DNA of 64,000 nt, from NCBI GenBank assembly GCA_022820545.1, contig JAJEFG010000039.1:1-64000 (forward strand), written 5' to 3'. The translations under genes were made by a program, and so were the position numbers. This document shows positions 27,103 through 36,453 of this stretch, one piece after another (position 1 is the first letter of the stretch; the number at the start of each line of letters is the position of its first letter). The notes beneath the pieces are model-generated. The model saw nothing but the letters and a program-made list of their open reading frames with translations, ran no database searches and was not told the origin of the DNA. The stretch is from Acidobacteriota bacterium. Its GTDB lineage: Bacteria; Acidobacteriota; Vicinamibacteria; Marinacidobacterales; Marinacidobacteraceae.

Positions 27103-28419
27103 TCAACGGGCCCGGGGAGCGGCGATGCCGAAATCGCGGAGGGTGCTCTCCATGGTCGGCTTCCTGAGGCGGATGCGTTCATCGTTCAGGAGATAGGAGA
27201 AGAGATAGCCCCCGCCGAGCATCAGGATGCCGATCAGGAAGCAGTACATGACCGCCCGGTCGGGGTAGGTGTCCTTCAGGTAGCCGACGTACATGGGGCC
27301 GGCGATCCCCGCCGCCGCCCACGCGGTGAGGACCGCGCCGTAGACCGCCGACATCCTCCGCGCGCCGAACGTGTCCAGGATGAAGGGAGGCATGGTGGCG
27401 AAGCCCCCGCCGAAACACAGCAGGACGTAGCAGACGAGCACCGAGAAGACCCACGGATTCGTCTCGGTCATGAGCACGCCGAAGACGACCATCTGCGTCG
27501 ACAGGAGAATCCGGAAGACGTTCACGCGGCCGATCCGGTCCGAGAGGAGGCCCCAGAACAGCCGGCCCACGCCGTTGAAGAGCGAACTCACCGCGATCAG
27601 GGTGGCCCCGTAACCGGCCAGCACCGCCGGTTCCAACGAGGGGTCGGCGAGACTCCAGACCTCCTGGAGCAACTCCGACTGGAAGCTGATGATGGAAATG
27701 CCGGCGGCAATGTTGAAGAAGAAGACGACCCAAAGGAGCAGGAACTGCCCCGTCTTCAGGTAGGCGCCGACGGACTCGGGCTCGTCGCTTCCCGGCGCCC
27801 CGGCCGCCGCCGGTCCGCCCGCCGCCGGAGCCGGCGGCGGATTGCTCATCAGGAGACTCGCCGGGATCAGGATGACCGCGAAGACCGCGCCCAGCCCGAA
27901 GAACACGAGCGGCAGGTCACCGGCCGTCTGCACCACCAGAACGGGGGCGAGCCCCTTGCTGAGCAGCAGTGCGCCGACGCCGAAACCCATCACCACGATC
28001 CCGGTGGCGAGCCCCTTCTTGTCGGGAAACCACTTCGCGACGGTCGCGACCGGCGTCACATAGCCCATTCCGATCCCGATCCCGCCGACCACGCCGTAAC
28101 CCAGGCAGAAGAGCGGCACGTTGTCCATCTGCAGCGCGACCCCGGCGATCAGGTAGCCGGCGCAGAACAGCGTGCTGCCGGCCAGGGCCAGTTTCCGCGG
28201 GCCCACCCTTGGAAGGACCTGCCCGGCCCACGCCGCCGAGACGCCCAGCGAAAAGATGGCGATGCTGAACGCCCACGCCGTTTCCGTGAAGGTCCAGCCC
28301 AACTGACGCACGAGCAGCGTCTGGAAGAAGCTCCAGGCGTACACCGTGCCGAAACAGAGCTGCAGCACCGTGCAGACCGTTACCGCCAGGAGGCGGGCAA
28401 CGTGCGGTGGAAGCTGCAT
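27103..28419 (-). CDS. MFS transporter, OFA (oxalate/formate antiporter-like) family
   Basis: A 438-residue protein with 12 predicted membrane helices and a central cytoplasmic Pro/Ala/Gly-rich loop (about 200-225). The N-terminal half has YAWSFFQTLLVRQLGWTFTETAWAF, and GLATGIVVMGFGVGALLLS fits the OFA/monocarboxylate branch. KWFPDKKGLA is a typical OFA loop after helix 4. It would move a small carboxylate across the inner membrane. The substrate is unknown. It converges on the molybdoenzyme gene and is not clearly in an operon with the sensor gene upstream. Confidence 0.85.
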   Translation of the reverse strand: MQLPPHVARLLAVTVCTVLQLCFGTVYAWSFFQTLLVRQLGWTFTETAWAFSIAIFSLGVSAAWAGQVLPRVGPRKLALAGSTLFCAGYLIAGVALQMDNVPLFCLGYGVVGGIGIGMGYVTPVATVAKWFPDKKGLATGIVVMGFGVGALLLSKGLAPVLVVQTAGDLPLVFFGLGAVFAVILIPASLLMSNPPPAPAAGGPAAAGAPGSDEPESVGAYLKTGQFLLLWVVFFFNIAAGISIISFQSELLQEVWSLADPSLEPAVLAGYGATLIAVSSLFNGVGRLFWGLLSDRIGRVNVFRILLSTQMVVFGVLMTETNPWVFSVLVCYVLLCFGGGFATMPPFILDTFGARRMSAVYGAVLTAWAAAGIAGPMYVGYLKDTYPDRAVMYCFLIGILMLGGGYLFSYLLNDERIRLRKPTMESTLRDFGIAAPRAR

Positions 28420-28478
28420 TACCGCGGTCCCTCAGCCGGCGGAGCCCGTTCGCCTCCGGCCACCGCGTACCCCGGCGT

Positions 28479-29243
28479 TCACGCCGCCGGGCGCGCCGCT
28501 CCCGGGTCCGGAAGCGCCTCGGGGCCCGAAGGCGGCCGGGTCCGCGACATGTAGAGGATCAGGCGCGCCAACTGTCCGACTTCGTCGTCGCGCTCGAGCA
28601 GCTTCTCGTTGGCGACCACGAGCGCCCGTTCCTCCGGAGGGTGCCGGGCGGTCTCCACCGCGTACGCGAGGAGCGCGGCGAGCGGCCGCGCCACCAGGTT
28701 CACCAGCCAGATGGACGCCAGGATCCCGACCACGAGCAGAATGGAGATCAGGTACACCTGCTGGCCGATCGCGCGCTGGATCTTCAGCGCGACCAGGTCC
28801 AGGTCCATCCCGAGATGCACCGTTCCCGCCACCCCGGCCAGGATGGGACTGCTGACTTCGAGGAAGTCCCCCATTCCGGGCAGGCTGCGCTCCACGGGTT
28901 CCGTCCGGAAGGGGTCGCTCTCCCGGATCGCCTCGGGAATTCCGGGAACAAAGGTGTGCGCCAGGAACTCGCCCGTTTCGTCGGTGATGTAGATGTAGCG
29001 GATCCCCTGCACTTCCAGGAACTGGTCGATCAGCGACTGCAGGGTTGCGAGGTTCCGGTTCAGCAGGATGTCGACGCTCGCGTCGGCGATGGTCTTCGCG
29101 ATGCTCTCGGAGTTGGCGGCGTACTCGGCCGAGAGTTCCGTGTCCACGGTCCGGATGCAGAGCAGGGACGTCGAAAGGACGATGAGTCCGAACAGTGCGA
29201 AGATGCCGAACCGCATCCGTTGGAACAGCTTGTGAACTTTCAT
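28479..29243 (-). CDS. Membrane sensor with periplasmic domain and HAMP-like region, no output domain
   Basis: A 254-residue protein. Helix 1 at about 12-32, a periplasmic sensory domain at 33-160 (SIAKTIADASVDILLNRN..., GIRYIYITDETGEFLAHTF) resembling single-Cache/PAS-like modules, helix 2 at about 165-185, then a HAMP-like segment (NLVARPLAALLAYAVETAR) and a short tail. No kinase, cyclase or methyl-accepting domain follows. Its ATG is one base after the stop of the binding-protein gene, so the two are surely co-expressed. It may signal by contacting another protein through its HAMP end. Confidence 0.7.
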   Translation of the reverse strand: MKVHKLFQRMRFGIFALFGLIVLSTSLLCIRTVDTELSAEYAANSESIAKTIADASVDILLNRNLATLQSLIDQFLEVQGIRYIYITDETGEFLAHTFVPGIPEAIRESDPFRTEPVERSLPGMGDFLEVSSPILAGVAGTVHLGMDLDLVALKIQRAIGQQVYLISILLVVGILASIWLVNLVARPLAALLAYAVETARHPPEERALVVANEKLLERDDEVGQLARLILYMSRTRPPSGPEALPDPGAARPAA

Positions 29244-29244
29244 G

Positions 29245-30624
29245 TCAGGCGGGGAGAGCGTTCCAGTCGGTCAACGGAACGAAACGGCCGTCCTCCACGA
29301 CGGTGTAGTAGACGCGCTGGAGTCCCTGCCGCCGATCGGGCCCGAAGGACACCTGCTCGCCGATGCCGAGGTCGAAGTCGCGGATCGAGAACACCGCGTC
29401 CTCGAGGCCCGCGCGGTTGGGCTCTCCGTCGAAGCGCCGGAAGATCTCGCACATCAGCTTGGCGTTCACGAAACCCTCCAGGCTCACGAAGCTCTGGGGC
29501 AGCGGATCGTAGGGGTCATCCAGAAACTCCTCCGGGATCTGCGGGTCGTGGCGCGCCATCAACTCGCGGTATTCCCGGACCGCGGGCACGGATTCGTCCT
29601 CGTAGCTGGGCACGACCTGCGAGTTGACGAGCCATCGGGTGTAGGTCTCGGGGTCGTCCCGTCCCTCGCTCAACAGGTTCACCAGGTTCTCGCTCCCCAC
29701 GAACGAGAGATTCGCGATGGGAACCCGAAGTCCGAGGTCGATCGCGTCCCGGGCGAACGCGGCGCAGGCCGCGTAGGCCCCGACGCAGATCACCGCGTCG
29801 GGCGCCGCTCGCTGGAGGATCTCGACCTGGGCCCGCATCGTGCCCGTGAACCGGGACCCCCGCTGATAGGTCGCTTCGCCGGCGATCGTTTCGCCGTGGT
29901 TCTCGAGGGCGGCCCGCACACCCGCCCAGCCGCTCCGGCCATAGGCGTCGGCCTGGTAGAACACGGCGATACGGCGCCGCCCGGTGGCGAGGAAGTTCTC
30001 GACCAACCCGGCGGTCTCCTGCCGGTAGGAAGCGCGCAGGTTGAACGCGAAATCACCGTAGGGGGGCTCCCGCTGCGGTTGCGCCCCGGTGAAGGGGAAG
30101 AACATGTAGATCCGCTCTTCCTGGAACTTCTTCAGCATCGGGAGAACGCGCGTCACGGTCGGCGTGCCGACGTAGCCGAACAGCAGGAACACGTCGTCCT
30201 CGAGCATCAGTTTCAGCGTGTTCTGGACACACGGATCGGGCTGGTAGCCGTCGTCGTACAACTTCAGCGTGATCCGGCGCCCGCCTATTCCGCCGGATCC
30301 GTTGACCTCGCGGAAATACGCCATCGCGCCCCGGTAGAGCTCGTTGCCGAGTCCCCGCGAGGGACCGGTGAACGCGGCGGAAGTCCCGAGGACGATCTCG
30401 CCGCCGGCCGCGCCCGGGGCCGGGGCCTGCCGGCCGGGAGCCGGGGTGCTGGCGGCGCCCGACGAGGCGCCCGCGCCCGCCGCCAGGGCCGCACCCGCCC
30501 AGCGGGCCCACGGGGCCAGGAGGGCGGCCGCGCAACTGGAGTGCACCAGAGTCCTCCGGCTCCAGAGCTGTTCCCGACCGGTCCCCCGGTCCGTAGCCGA
30601 CCTCGATTGCGTGGCGGTGTCCAT
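29245..30624 (-). CDS. Periplasmic ligand-binding protein, LivJ/Peripla_BP_6 type
   Basis: A 459-residue ABC-type binding protein. The N-terminus has a Tat-like leader (SRRTLVHSSCAAALLAPWA) and a Pro/Ala/Gly linker, then a type-I periplasmic fold: IVLGTSAAFTGPSRGLGNELYRGAMAYF, GGRRITLKLYDDGYQPD, IAVFYQADAYGRSG. Such proteins usually bind branched amino acids, amides or similar. No permease or ATPase genes are adjacent; instead it pairs with the sensor gene one base downstream. An AAGGGGGG precedes the ATG at 30624. I infer a sensing rather than transport role. Confidence 0.8.
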   Translation of the reverse strand: MDTATQSRSATDRGTGREQLWSRRTLVHSSCAAALLAPWARWAGAALAAGAGASSGAASTPAPGRQAPAPGAAGGEIVLGTSAAFTGPSRGLGNELYRGAMAYFREVNGSGGIGGRRITLKLYDDGYQPDPCVQNTLKLMLEDDVFLLFGYVGTPTVTRVLPMLKKFQEERIYMFFPFTGAQPQREPPYGDFAFNLRASYRQETAGLVENFLATGRRRIAVFYQADAYGRSGWAGVRAALENHGETIAGEATYQRGSRFTGTMRAQVEILQRAAPDAVICVGAYAACAAFARDAIDLGLRVPIANLSFVGSENLVNLLSEGRDDPETYTRWLVNSQVVPSYEDESVPAVREYRELMARHDPQIPEEFLDDPYDPLPQSFVSLEGFVNAKLMCEIFRRFDGEPNRAGLEDAVFSIRDFDLGIGEQVSFGPDRRQGLQRVYYTVVEDGRFVPLTDWNALPA

Positions 30625-30867
30625 TCGGTCCCCCCTTCGCGCCCTCTCGGCAGCGCGTCGCTCGCTTGACTCGTGGCAGCGCGGGCGGCTGCCCATTCTC
30701 GATAATACCGTGTCATCAACGGCGAGACCGAAGGAGTCCGGGCGAGACGCACCCGGATCCGGGTGGAGGACGGCCCACCGCAAACGGGGCCGGACCCGGG
30801 TGCCCTGGGCCGCGCTTGCCGGTCGGGCCGCGAATGACACAATGAGGCGGCCGGAGGGAGCAGCCCG

Positions 30868-32151
30868 ATGCGCGACCACCATCTGAGTCCAAACCGCCGC
30901 CGGTTCCTGCGGTACCTGGCGGGAAGCCCGCTGCTGCTCGGCTCCGGGTGCTGGGAACCCCGCGCCACGGCCCAGGCCCCAAAGCCGGGTTCTGACCGGG
31001 AGAGCGCGGAACTCTTCGGCTACAACCGCTTCCCCCGGACGCCGATCGGCTCACCCGAAGAAGCGGCGGACATCTTCGACTTCCGGGTGCTGGCGGAGCG
31101 CAACCTGCCGCCGGCCCACTACGGCTACATGGCCACCGGAGTGGACGGAGAGGGCACGCTGGCCGAGAACCGCCGGGCCCTCGACAACGTGGGGATCCGG
31201 GCGCGCCGGCTGGTGGACGTTTCGGACCCCGACATGTCGGTGGAGATCTTCGGCCGGCGGTGGACGTCCCCCATCTGCATCGCTCCCTGCGGGAGCCAGA
31301 AGGCGTTTCACCCGGAGGGCGAGGTTGCCGTGGCCCGGGCCGCCCGGACGATGGACCACCTGCAACTGCTTTCCACGGTTACGACCTCCCCGGTGGAGGA
31401 AGTCAACGAGGCGCGCGGCGAACCCGTCTGGTACCAGTTGTATCCGACCACCAACTTCGACGTGACGAAACAGCTCGTCGCGCGGGCGGAAGCGGCCGGC
31501 TGTCCGGCGGTGGCGCTCACCGTGGATCTCCCCGCCGGAAGCAACCGGATCAGCACACCGCTGACGGCGCGCCTCGATGAGCGCGAATGCGAGATCTGCC
31601 ACGTTCCCGGCCTCGCCGGCTACGTCTCCAGGAAGAGCATGTTCGACGGGATCGAGGTGGAGAACATCACCGGGCGCAGCCGTTTCGCCGGCCTCAACAA
31701 CCCCAGTCTCACCTGGGACGTGGTGAAACGGCTCAAGGACATCACCTCCATGAAGGTCCTCCTGAAGGGCATCGTCACCGCCGAGGACGCCGAGTTCTGC
31801 CTCGAACACGGCGTGGACGGGATCGTGGTCTCGAACCACGGCGGACGCGCCGAGGAGAGCGGGATCGCCACCATCGACAGTCTGCCCGAGGTGGTGAGCG
31901 CGATCGGCGGCCGGATTCCGGTGATCATGGACAGCGGGATCCGGCGCGGCGTGGACATCTTCAAGGCCCTCGCGCTGGGGGCCGACGCCGTTCTGATCGG
32001 CCGCGCCTACCTCTGGGGGCTCGCGGCCTTCGGGGAGGCGGGCGTCGAAGCGGTGCTCCGGATCCTGCGGGCCGAGTTCAAGCTCGCCATGCAGCTCGCG
32101 GGAACGCCGAGTCTCGCGGACATCGGCCCGCGCTCGGTGCTCCGCCGCTGA
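30868..32151 (+). CDS. Tat-exported FMN-dependent alpha-hydroxy-acid oxidase/dehydrogenase
   Basis: A 427-residue member of the lactate/glycolate oxidase family. The leader NRRRFLRYLAGSPLLLGSGC is a Tat signal with a possible lipobox. The TIM barrel then shows SPICIAPCGSQKAFHPEGEVAVARAA-type segments, VWYQLYP, VALTVDLP, active-site Lys in VLLKGI, and the catalytic His in SNHGGR. After SNHGGR the usual QLD is AEES, so substrate handling may differ. It would oxidise an L-2-hydroxy acid outside the cytoplasm. It precedes a CRTAC1 gene whose start overlaps this stop. Confidence 0.85.
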   Translation: MRDHHLSPNRRRFLRYLAGSPLLLGSGCWEPRATAQAPKPGSDRESAELFGYNRFPRTPIGSPEEAADIFDFRVLAERNLPPAHYGYMATGVDGEGTLAENRRALDNVGIRARRLVDVSDPDMSVEIFGRRWTSPICIAPCGSQKAFHPEGEVAVARAARTMDHLQLLSTVTTSPVEEVNEARGEPVWYQLYPTTNFDVTKQLVARAEAAGCPAVALTVDLPAGSNRISTPLTARLDERECEICHVPGLAGYVSRKSMFDGIEVENITGRSRFAGLNNPSLTWDVVKRLKDITSMKVLLKGIVTAEDAEFCLEHGVDGIVVSNHGGRAEESGIATIDSLPEVVSAIGGRIPVIMDSGIRRGVDIFKALALGADAVLIGRAYLWGLAAFGEAGVEAVLRILRAEFKLAMQLAGTPSLADIGPRSVLRR

Positions 32152-33767
32152 TCCTCCCGCTCCTCGTCGCCGGTACTCTGGCCGGGGTTGCCACCGCCGG
32201 CGCGCAGCCGCGCTTCGCCGACACGACCCCCGCTTCCGGCGTCGAGTTCGTCCACGACACCGGCAGGGGCGACGCCGGGCGCCCGGCCTACTTCATGCCC
32301 GAGATCATGGGATCGGGAGTCGCCCTCTTCGATCGCGACGCCGACGGCGATCTCGACCTCTACCTCGTCCAGGGCGAAGGCGCGGACCGGTTCTTCGAGA
32401 ACCGGGGACCGGGTATCCGCTTCGTCGAGACCGCCCGAGTTCCGGGCACTGGCGCCTACGGCATGGGCGTCGCGGCCGGGGACGCCGACGGCGACGGAGA
32501 CCTCGACCTCTTCCGGACCGGATTCGGACCCGACGCCCTGCTCCTGAACACCGGGGAGTCGGGTCTGGTGGCGGCGGAAGACCCCGGGTGGGACGATTCC
32601 TGGTCGGCCTCCGCGGCCTTTTGCGACTACGACGCCGACGGCCACCTGGACCTCTTCGTGACCCGCTACATGGACTACGACCCGGACTTTTCCTGCTTCG
32701 CGGCGACCGGAGAGCAGGACTACTGCAACCCGACCGACGTGCCCGGGTTGCCCGATCTCCTCTACCGGAACACCGGGGGCGGGAAGTTCGTGGAGGTGGG
32801 CCGGGAGTCCGGCATCGCCGCCCTGCCGGCCCGGAGCCTCGGAGTCGTCTGCCACGACTTCACGGGGGACGGGAGGCCGGACTTCTACGTGGCGAACGAC
32901 ACCGAGGCGAATCACCTCTGGGTGAACCAGGGCGGCGGGGCGTTCACCGAAGAGGCGCTGCTGCTCGGCGCCGCCCTCAGCGGTTTCGGCCGTCCCGAGG
33001 CCGGAATGGGGATCGACATCGGCGACCTGAGCGGCGACGGCGTCCTCGACATCCTGCTCACCCACTTCGCCGACGAGACGAACACCGCCTATATCGCCGA
33101 ACCGGGGATCGGCTTCGTGGACGGCTCCATCGACCTCGGGCTCGGAACGCTCGGCCTCGCGACGACCGGATTCGGCGTGGCGCTGAGCGACTTCGATCTC
33201 GACGGGTTTCCCGACGCCGTCATCGCCAACGGCCGGGTGGCCCGGCCCGCGGGCGAATCCCCGCGGGCTCCCTTCTTCGAGCAGTACGCGGAAAGCGCCC
33301 TCATCCTGCGCGGCGGCCCCGGCCGGTTCGACGACGCCGGGGCCGCGTCGCCCGAACTGAGCGGGTGGAAGGCCGTCGGCCGGGGGCTGGCCGCCGGCGA
33401 CCTCGACGGGGATGGGGATCCCGATCTCGTGATCACGGCCGCCGAGGGTCCCGCCCGGATCTTCGAGAACGTCTCGAACCACGACGGCAACTGGCTCCTC
33501 GTGGCGGCGGGGCTGCCCGGCGGCGCGCCCGATCACGGCGCCACCGTGAGGCTCGGCACCTCGGCCGGAATGCGGGTTGCCCGCGCGAACCCCGGTGTCT
33601 CCTACCTGAGCTCCGGCGATCCGGGGGCCCATTTCGGAGTCCCCGCCGGAGCCGCGATCGAGAGTCTGACGGTCCGCTGGTCCGACGGCTCGGAGGAGGC
33701 GTTTCCGGCGCCCGCCCCGAACCGGGTCGTGGTCGTGGTCCGGGGCGCCGGAACGATCCATGACTGA
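32148..33767 (+). CDS. CRTAC1-family secreted FG-GAP repeat protein (CTG start)
   Basis: A 539-residue protein with signal peptide LILPLLVAGTLAGVATAGA, repeated FG-GAP calcium loops (DRDADGDLDLYLV, DADGDGDLDLFR, DYDADGHLDLFV, DLDGDGDPDLVI) and a C-terminal ASPIC/UnbV domain (GATVRLGTSAG, SYLSSGDPGAHFGVP, LTVRWSDGS). No ATG, GTG or TTG lies in frame near the signal peptide. The best start is CTG at 32148, which overlaps the oxidase stop as CTGA. Translational coupling would explain a weak start. A frameshift at the junction is the alternative. Confidence 0.75.
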   Translation: MILPLLVAGTLAGVATAGAQPRFADTTPASGVEFVHDTGRGDAGRPAYFMPEIMGSGVALFDRDADGDLDLYLVQGEGADRFFENRGPGIRFVETARVPGTGAYGMGVAAGDADGDGDLDLFRTGFGPDALLLNTGESGLVAAEDPGWDDSWSASAAFCDYDADGHLDLFVTRYMDYDPDFSCFAATGEQDYCNPTDVPGLPDLLYRNTGGGKFVEVGRESGIAALPARSLGVVCHDFTGDGRPDFYVANDTEANHLWVNQGGGAFTEEALLLGAALSGFGRPEAGMGIDIGDLSGDGVLDILLTHFADETNTAYIAEPGIGFVDGSIDLGLGTLGLATTGFGVALSDFDLDGFPDAVIANGRVARPAGESPRAPFFEQYAESALILRGGPGRFDDAGAASPELSGWKAVGRGLAAGDLDGDGDPDLVITAAEGPARIFENVSNHDGNWLLVAAGLPGGAPDHGATVRLGTSAGMRVARANPGVSYLSSGDPGAHFGVPAGAAIESLTVRWSDGSEEAFPAPAPNRVVVVVRGAGTIHD

Positions 33768-35172
33768 AGCGCGGGCCCTCCGGGCCGGAAGTCTGGTGGC
33801 GCTCCTCGCGGTGCTCGCGGGCGCCTGCGGAGGGCCGGAGATTCCGGAAGTCGGGACCGACGGCATGGAACCCGCCGTCCGGGAGGCCATTCGCGGCGCC
33901 CGGGACGCCCTCGCCGCCGACCGGGGAAGCGCGGCCGCCTGGGGGCGCTTCGGGATGGTGCTCCATGCCCATCGGCTGGGCGCCCCCGCGGGCGCCAGCT
34001 ATGCCGAGGCCGCCCGTCTCGACGAGGACGACCATCGCTGGCCCCATCTCCACGGCCGCCTGCTGGAAACCGCCGAACCGGCTCGCGCGCTGGGACTGGC
34101 CGACGAGGCGCTCCGCCGGAACCCCCGTTTTGCTCCGGCGCTCGCGCTCCGGGCCCGGGTGCTCGAGGGAATGGGCGACGACGACGCGGCCGAGGCCGCC
34201 TGGGAGGCGCTCCAGGACCTGGCTCCGGAATCCGTCGAAGCGCCGCTCGCGCTCGGGCGCCGGCGCCTCCAGCGGGGAGACCTGGCGGGCGCCCGTACCG
34301 CGTTCGAGCGCGTCGTGGAACGCCTGCCGTCCTCCGCGGCCGGCTGGTCCTTCCTCGCGCAGGTCTCGAGACGACTCGGCGATCCCGAGGCCGCCGCCCA
34401 GGCAACCGCCCGGGCCCGAGCCGCTGCCCGATCGCCTTCGCTCGGCTCCACTGCCGACCCGGATCCATTGCTGATCGCCGTCGAGGACCTCCGCGCCGAC
34501 AGTCGCGGGAGGGAGGCCCGGGCGCGCCGGGCCGCGGCCTCGGGAGACCACGACAGCGCGGAGGCGATCTACCGGCGCCTGTTGGGCGAACGGCCCGAAA
34601 GCGCGGACCTCCACTACAACCACGGCAACTCCCTGGCCCGGCTGGGCCGCACCGCAGAGGCGGAAGCGGCCTATCGCACCGCCCTCGAGCGCGATCCCGA
34701 TTCGAGCGCGGCGATGGCGAACCTCGCGAATCTCCTCGCCCGAAGCGGCCGGGACCGGGAGGCCGATGACCTTTACCGCCGCTCGATCGCCGCCGACCCG
34801 AGCCATCTCCCCACCCTGCTCGGCGCCTCGAGCCTGCACTTCCAGCGCGGCGATTTCCGGCAGGCGGAGCGCTATCTCCGGGACGCGCTGGAGCGTGATC
34901 CAGGCCATCCCGGCGCCCTCCAGGGTCTGGGTCAACTGCTCGCCACCGCGGGCCGGCTCGGTGAAGCGGCGGAGACGCTCTCCCGGGCGCTGGACGCCGC
35001 CCGGGAAGCCGGGGCCGCCCCCGGTCAACTCGCCGGCATCCACTTCCTCCTCGCGGACGTGGAGCGGCAGCGCGGGCGCACCACCCAGGCACGGACCCAC
35101 CTGGCGCAGGCGGAAGCGCTCGGCATGAACGTCCCTCCCGCGTTCCGGGCCCTCCTGGAACCCGGGCGGTAA
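33760..35172 (+). CDS. TPR-repeat lipoprotein
   Basis: A 470-residue protein with a lipoprotein signal (GSLVALLAVLAGAC) and about ten TPR-like helical repeats, clearest in the C-terminal half (SAEAIYRRLLGERPESADLH, AEAEAAYRTALERDPDSSAA). It overlaps the CRTAC1 gene by eight bases, so the pair is coupled. It is probably anchored in a membrane and acts as a scaffold for the secreted CRTAC1 protein; that partnership is inference from gene order, which recurs at 16163-18786. Confidence 0.8.
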   Translation: MTEARALRAGSLVALLAVLAGACGGPEIPEVGTDGMEPAVREAIRGARDALAADRGSAAAWGRFGMVLHAHRLGAPAGASYAEAARLDEDDHRWPHLHGRLLETAEPARALGLADEALRRNPRFAPALALRARVLEGMGDDDAAEAAWEALQDLAPESVEAPLALGRRRLQRGDLAGARTAFERVVERLPSSAAGWSFLAQVSRRLGDPEAAAQATARARAAARSPSLGSTADPDPLLIAVEDLRADSRGREARARRAAASGDHDSAEAIYRRLLGERPESADLHYNHGNSLARLGRTAEAEAAYRTALERDPDSSAAMANLANLLARSGRDREADDLYRRSIAADPSHLPTLLGASSLHFQRGDFRQAERYLRDALERDPGHPGALQGLGQLLATAGRLGEAAETLSRALDAAREAGAAPGQLAGIHFLLADVERQRGRTTQARTHLAQAEALGMNVPPAFRALLEPGR

Positions 35173-35254
35173 CGCGTCCCGGATGGCGCAGTTGCCGGCC
35201 CCGAGGGGGGCGGATACAGTGATTTCGGGCCGCCAAGCGCCCAGTGAGGACGCC

Positions 35255-36424
35255 ATGAACCATCTTCCCAGGCGACGTTTCCTGCAGGCTGGCTCCGTCG
35301 GGCTCGGCGCCGGATTCCTTCTGCCCGTAGCCGGCGCCGGCGGATCGGCCTACACCCCCTCACCCGCCACCGACTCCACCCGGGTCCGGATGACGGGAGA
35401 CGGACTCGGGCTGACGCCCGCCGAGCAGGGACGCCTGCTCGCGCGGATGGCGGAAGAGGGCCGCATCGAGCGGGATTCCTATTCGAACGGCGGCGTGGTG
35501 CAGGTGCTCGAGGAGCAGTTCGCACGGGTCCTCGGGAAGGAGCGGGCGGTCTTCATGCCGACCGGAACGCTGGCGAACCACCTGGCGGTGCGCAGTCTCG
35601 CCGGCGCCGGCGGCGGCCGGGCGATCGTCCAGGCCGAGGCTCACCTGTACAACGACTCGGGAGACTGCGTGCAGACCCTCAGCGCGATCCCGCTGATTCC
35701 GCTCGCCCCGGGCCGCTCGACCTTCACCCTCGAGCAGGTGCAGGAGATCGTGGAGCGGACCCGCGGCGGGCGCGTGGTGCGGCCGGTCTCCGTGATTTCG
35801 ATCGAGACCCCGGTGCGGCGGCGCTCCGGCGAGACCTTCGATCAGGGAGAACTCACCCGCATTGCCTCCTACGCCCGGAGCGAGGGCATCCGCCTGCACC
35901 TCGACGGGGCGCGGATGTTCCTCGAGAGCGCCTATACCGGGATGGACGTGGCCGAACTCGCGCGCCCGTTCGACACCGTCTACGTGTCGCTCTACAAGTA
36001 CTTCAACGCGGCCTCAGGCGCGATCCTCGCCGGCCCCGCCGCGCTGCTCGACGGCATGTTCCACACGCGGCGGATGTTCGGCAGCGGACTCCCCGCCGCG
36101 TGGCCCTTCGCGGCGGTCGCCCTCAACTTCCTTCCGGGGTTCATCGACCGATTCACGAGCGCGGTCGGGATCTCCGAGTCCTTCATCGCCGAGGTGGAGC
36201 GGCACGGCGCCTTTGCGGTCGAGCGGATGGCGGGGGGCACCAACCTGTTCCGGCTGCGGGTGGACGGCGCCGACCCCGAGGCCTTCCGGCGGCAGCTCCG
36301 CGAGCAGCAGGTGGACCTCGGGGGCGTCCGTGCGGACGGCCGATTCATGATCGGCGTGAACGAGACCTGGAACCGCAGCACGCCGGACGAACTCGCCCGG
36401 CGTTTCCGCTCCGCCCTGGCCTGA
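35255..36424 (+). CDS. Tat-exported threonine-aldolase-like PLP enzyme
   Basis: A 389-residue fold-type-I PLP enzyme of the beta-eliminating lyase/threonine aldolase group. The leader PRRRFLQAGSVGLGAGFLLP is a strong Tat signal. The core shows VFMPTGTLANHLAVRSL (PLP phosphate loop), LHLDGARMF (Asp contacting the PLP nitrogen), and the Schiff-base Lys in VSLYKYFNAASGAIL. GAGGA precedes the ATG at 35255. Threonine aldolases are normally cytoplasmic, so export is unusual; Tat can carry folded, cofactor-loaded proteins. The substrate is unknown. Confidence 0.82.
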   Translation: MNHLPRRRFLQAGSVGLGAGFLLPVAGAGGSAYTPSPATDSTRVRMTGDGLGLTPAEQGRLLARMAEEGRIERDSYSNGGVVQVLEEQFARVLGKERAVFMPTGTLANHLAVRSLAGAGGGRAIVQAEAHLYNDSGDCVQTLSAIPLIPLAPGRSTFTLEQVQEIVERTRGGRVVRPVSVISIETPVRRRSGETFDQGELTRIASYARSEGIRLHLDGARMFLESAYTGMDVAELARPFDTVYVSLYKYFNAASGAILAGPAALLDGMFHTRRMFGSGLPAAWPFAAVALNFLPGFIDRFTSAVGISESFIAEVERHGAFAVERMAGGTNLFRLRVDGADPEAFRRQLREQQVDLGGVRADGRFMIGVNETWNRSTPDELARRFRSALA

Positions 36425-36453
36425 CGGGTCGCGCCCCGGCGCGGGCGGATCTC

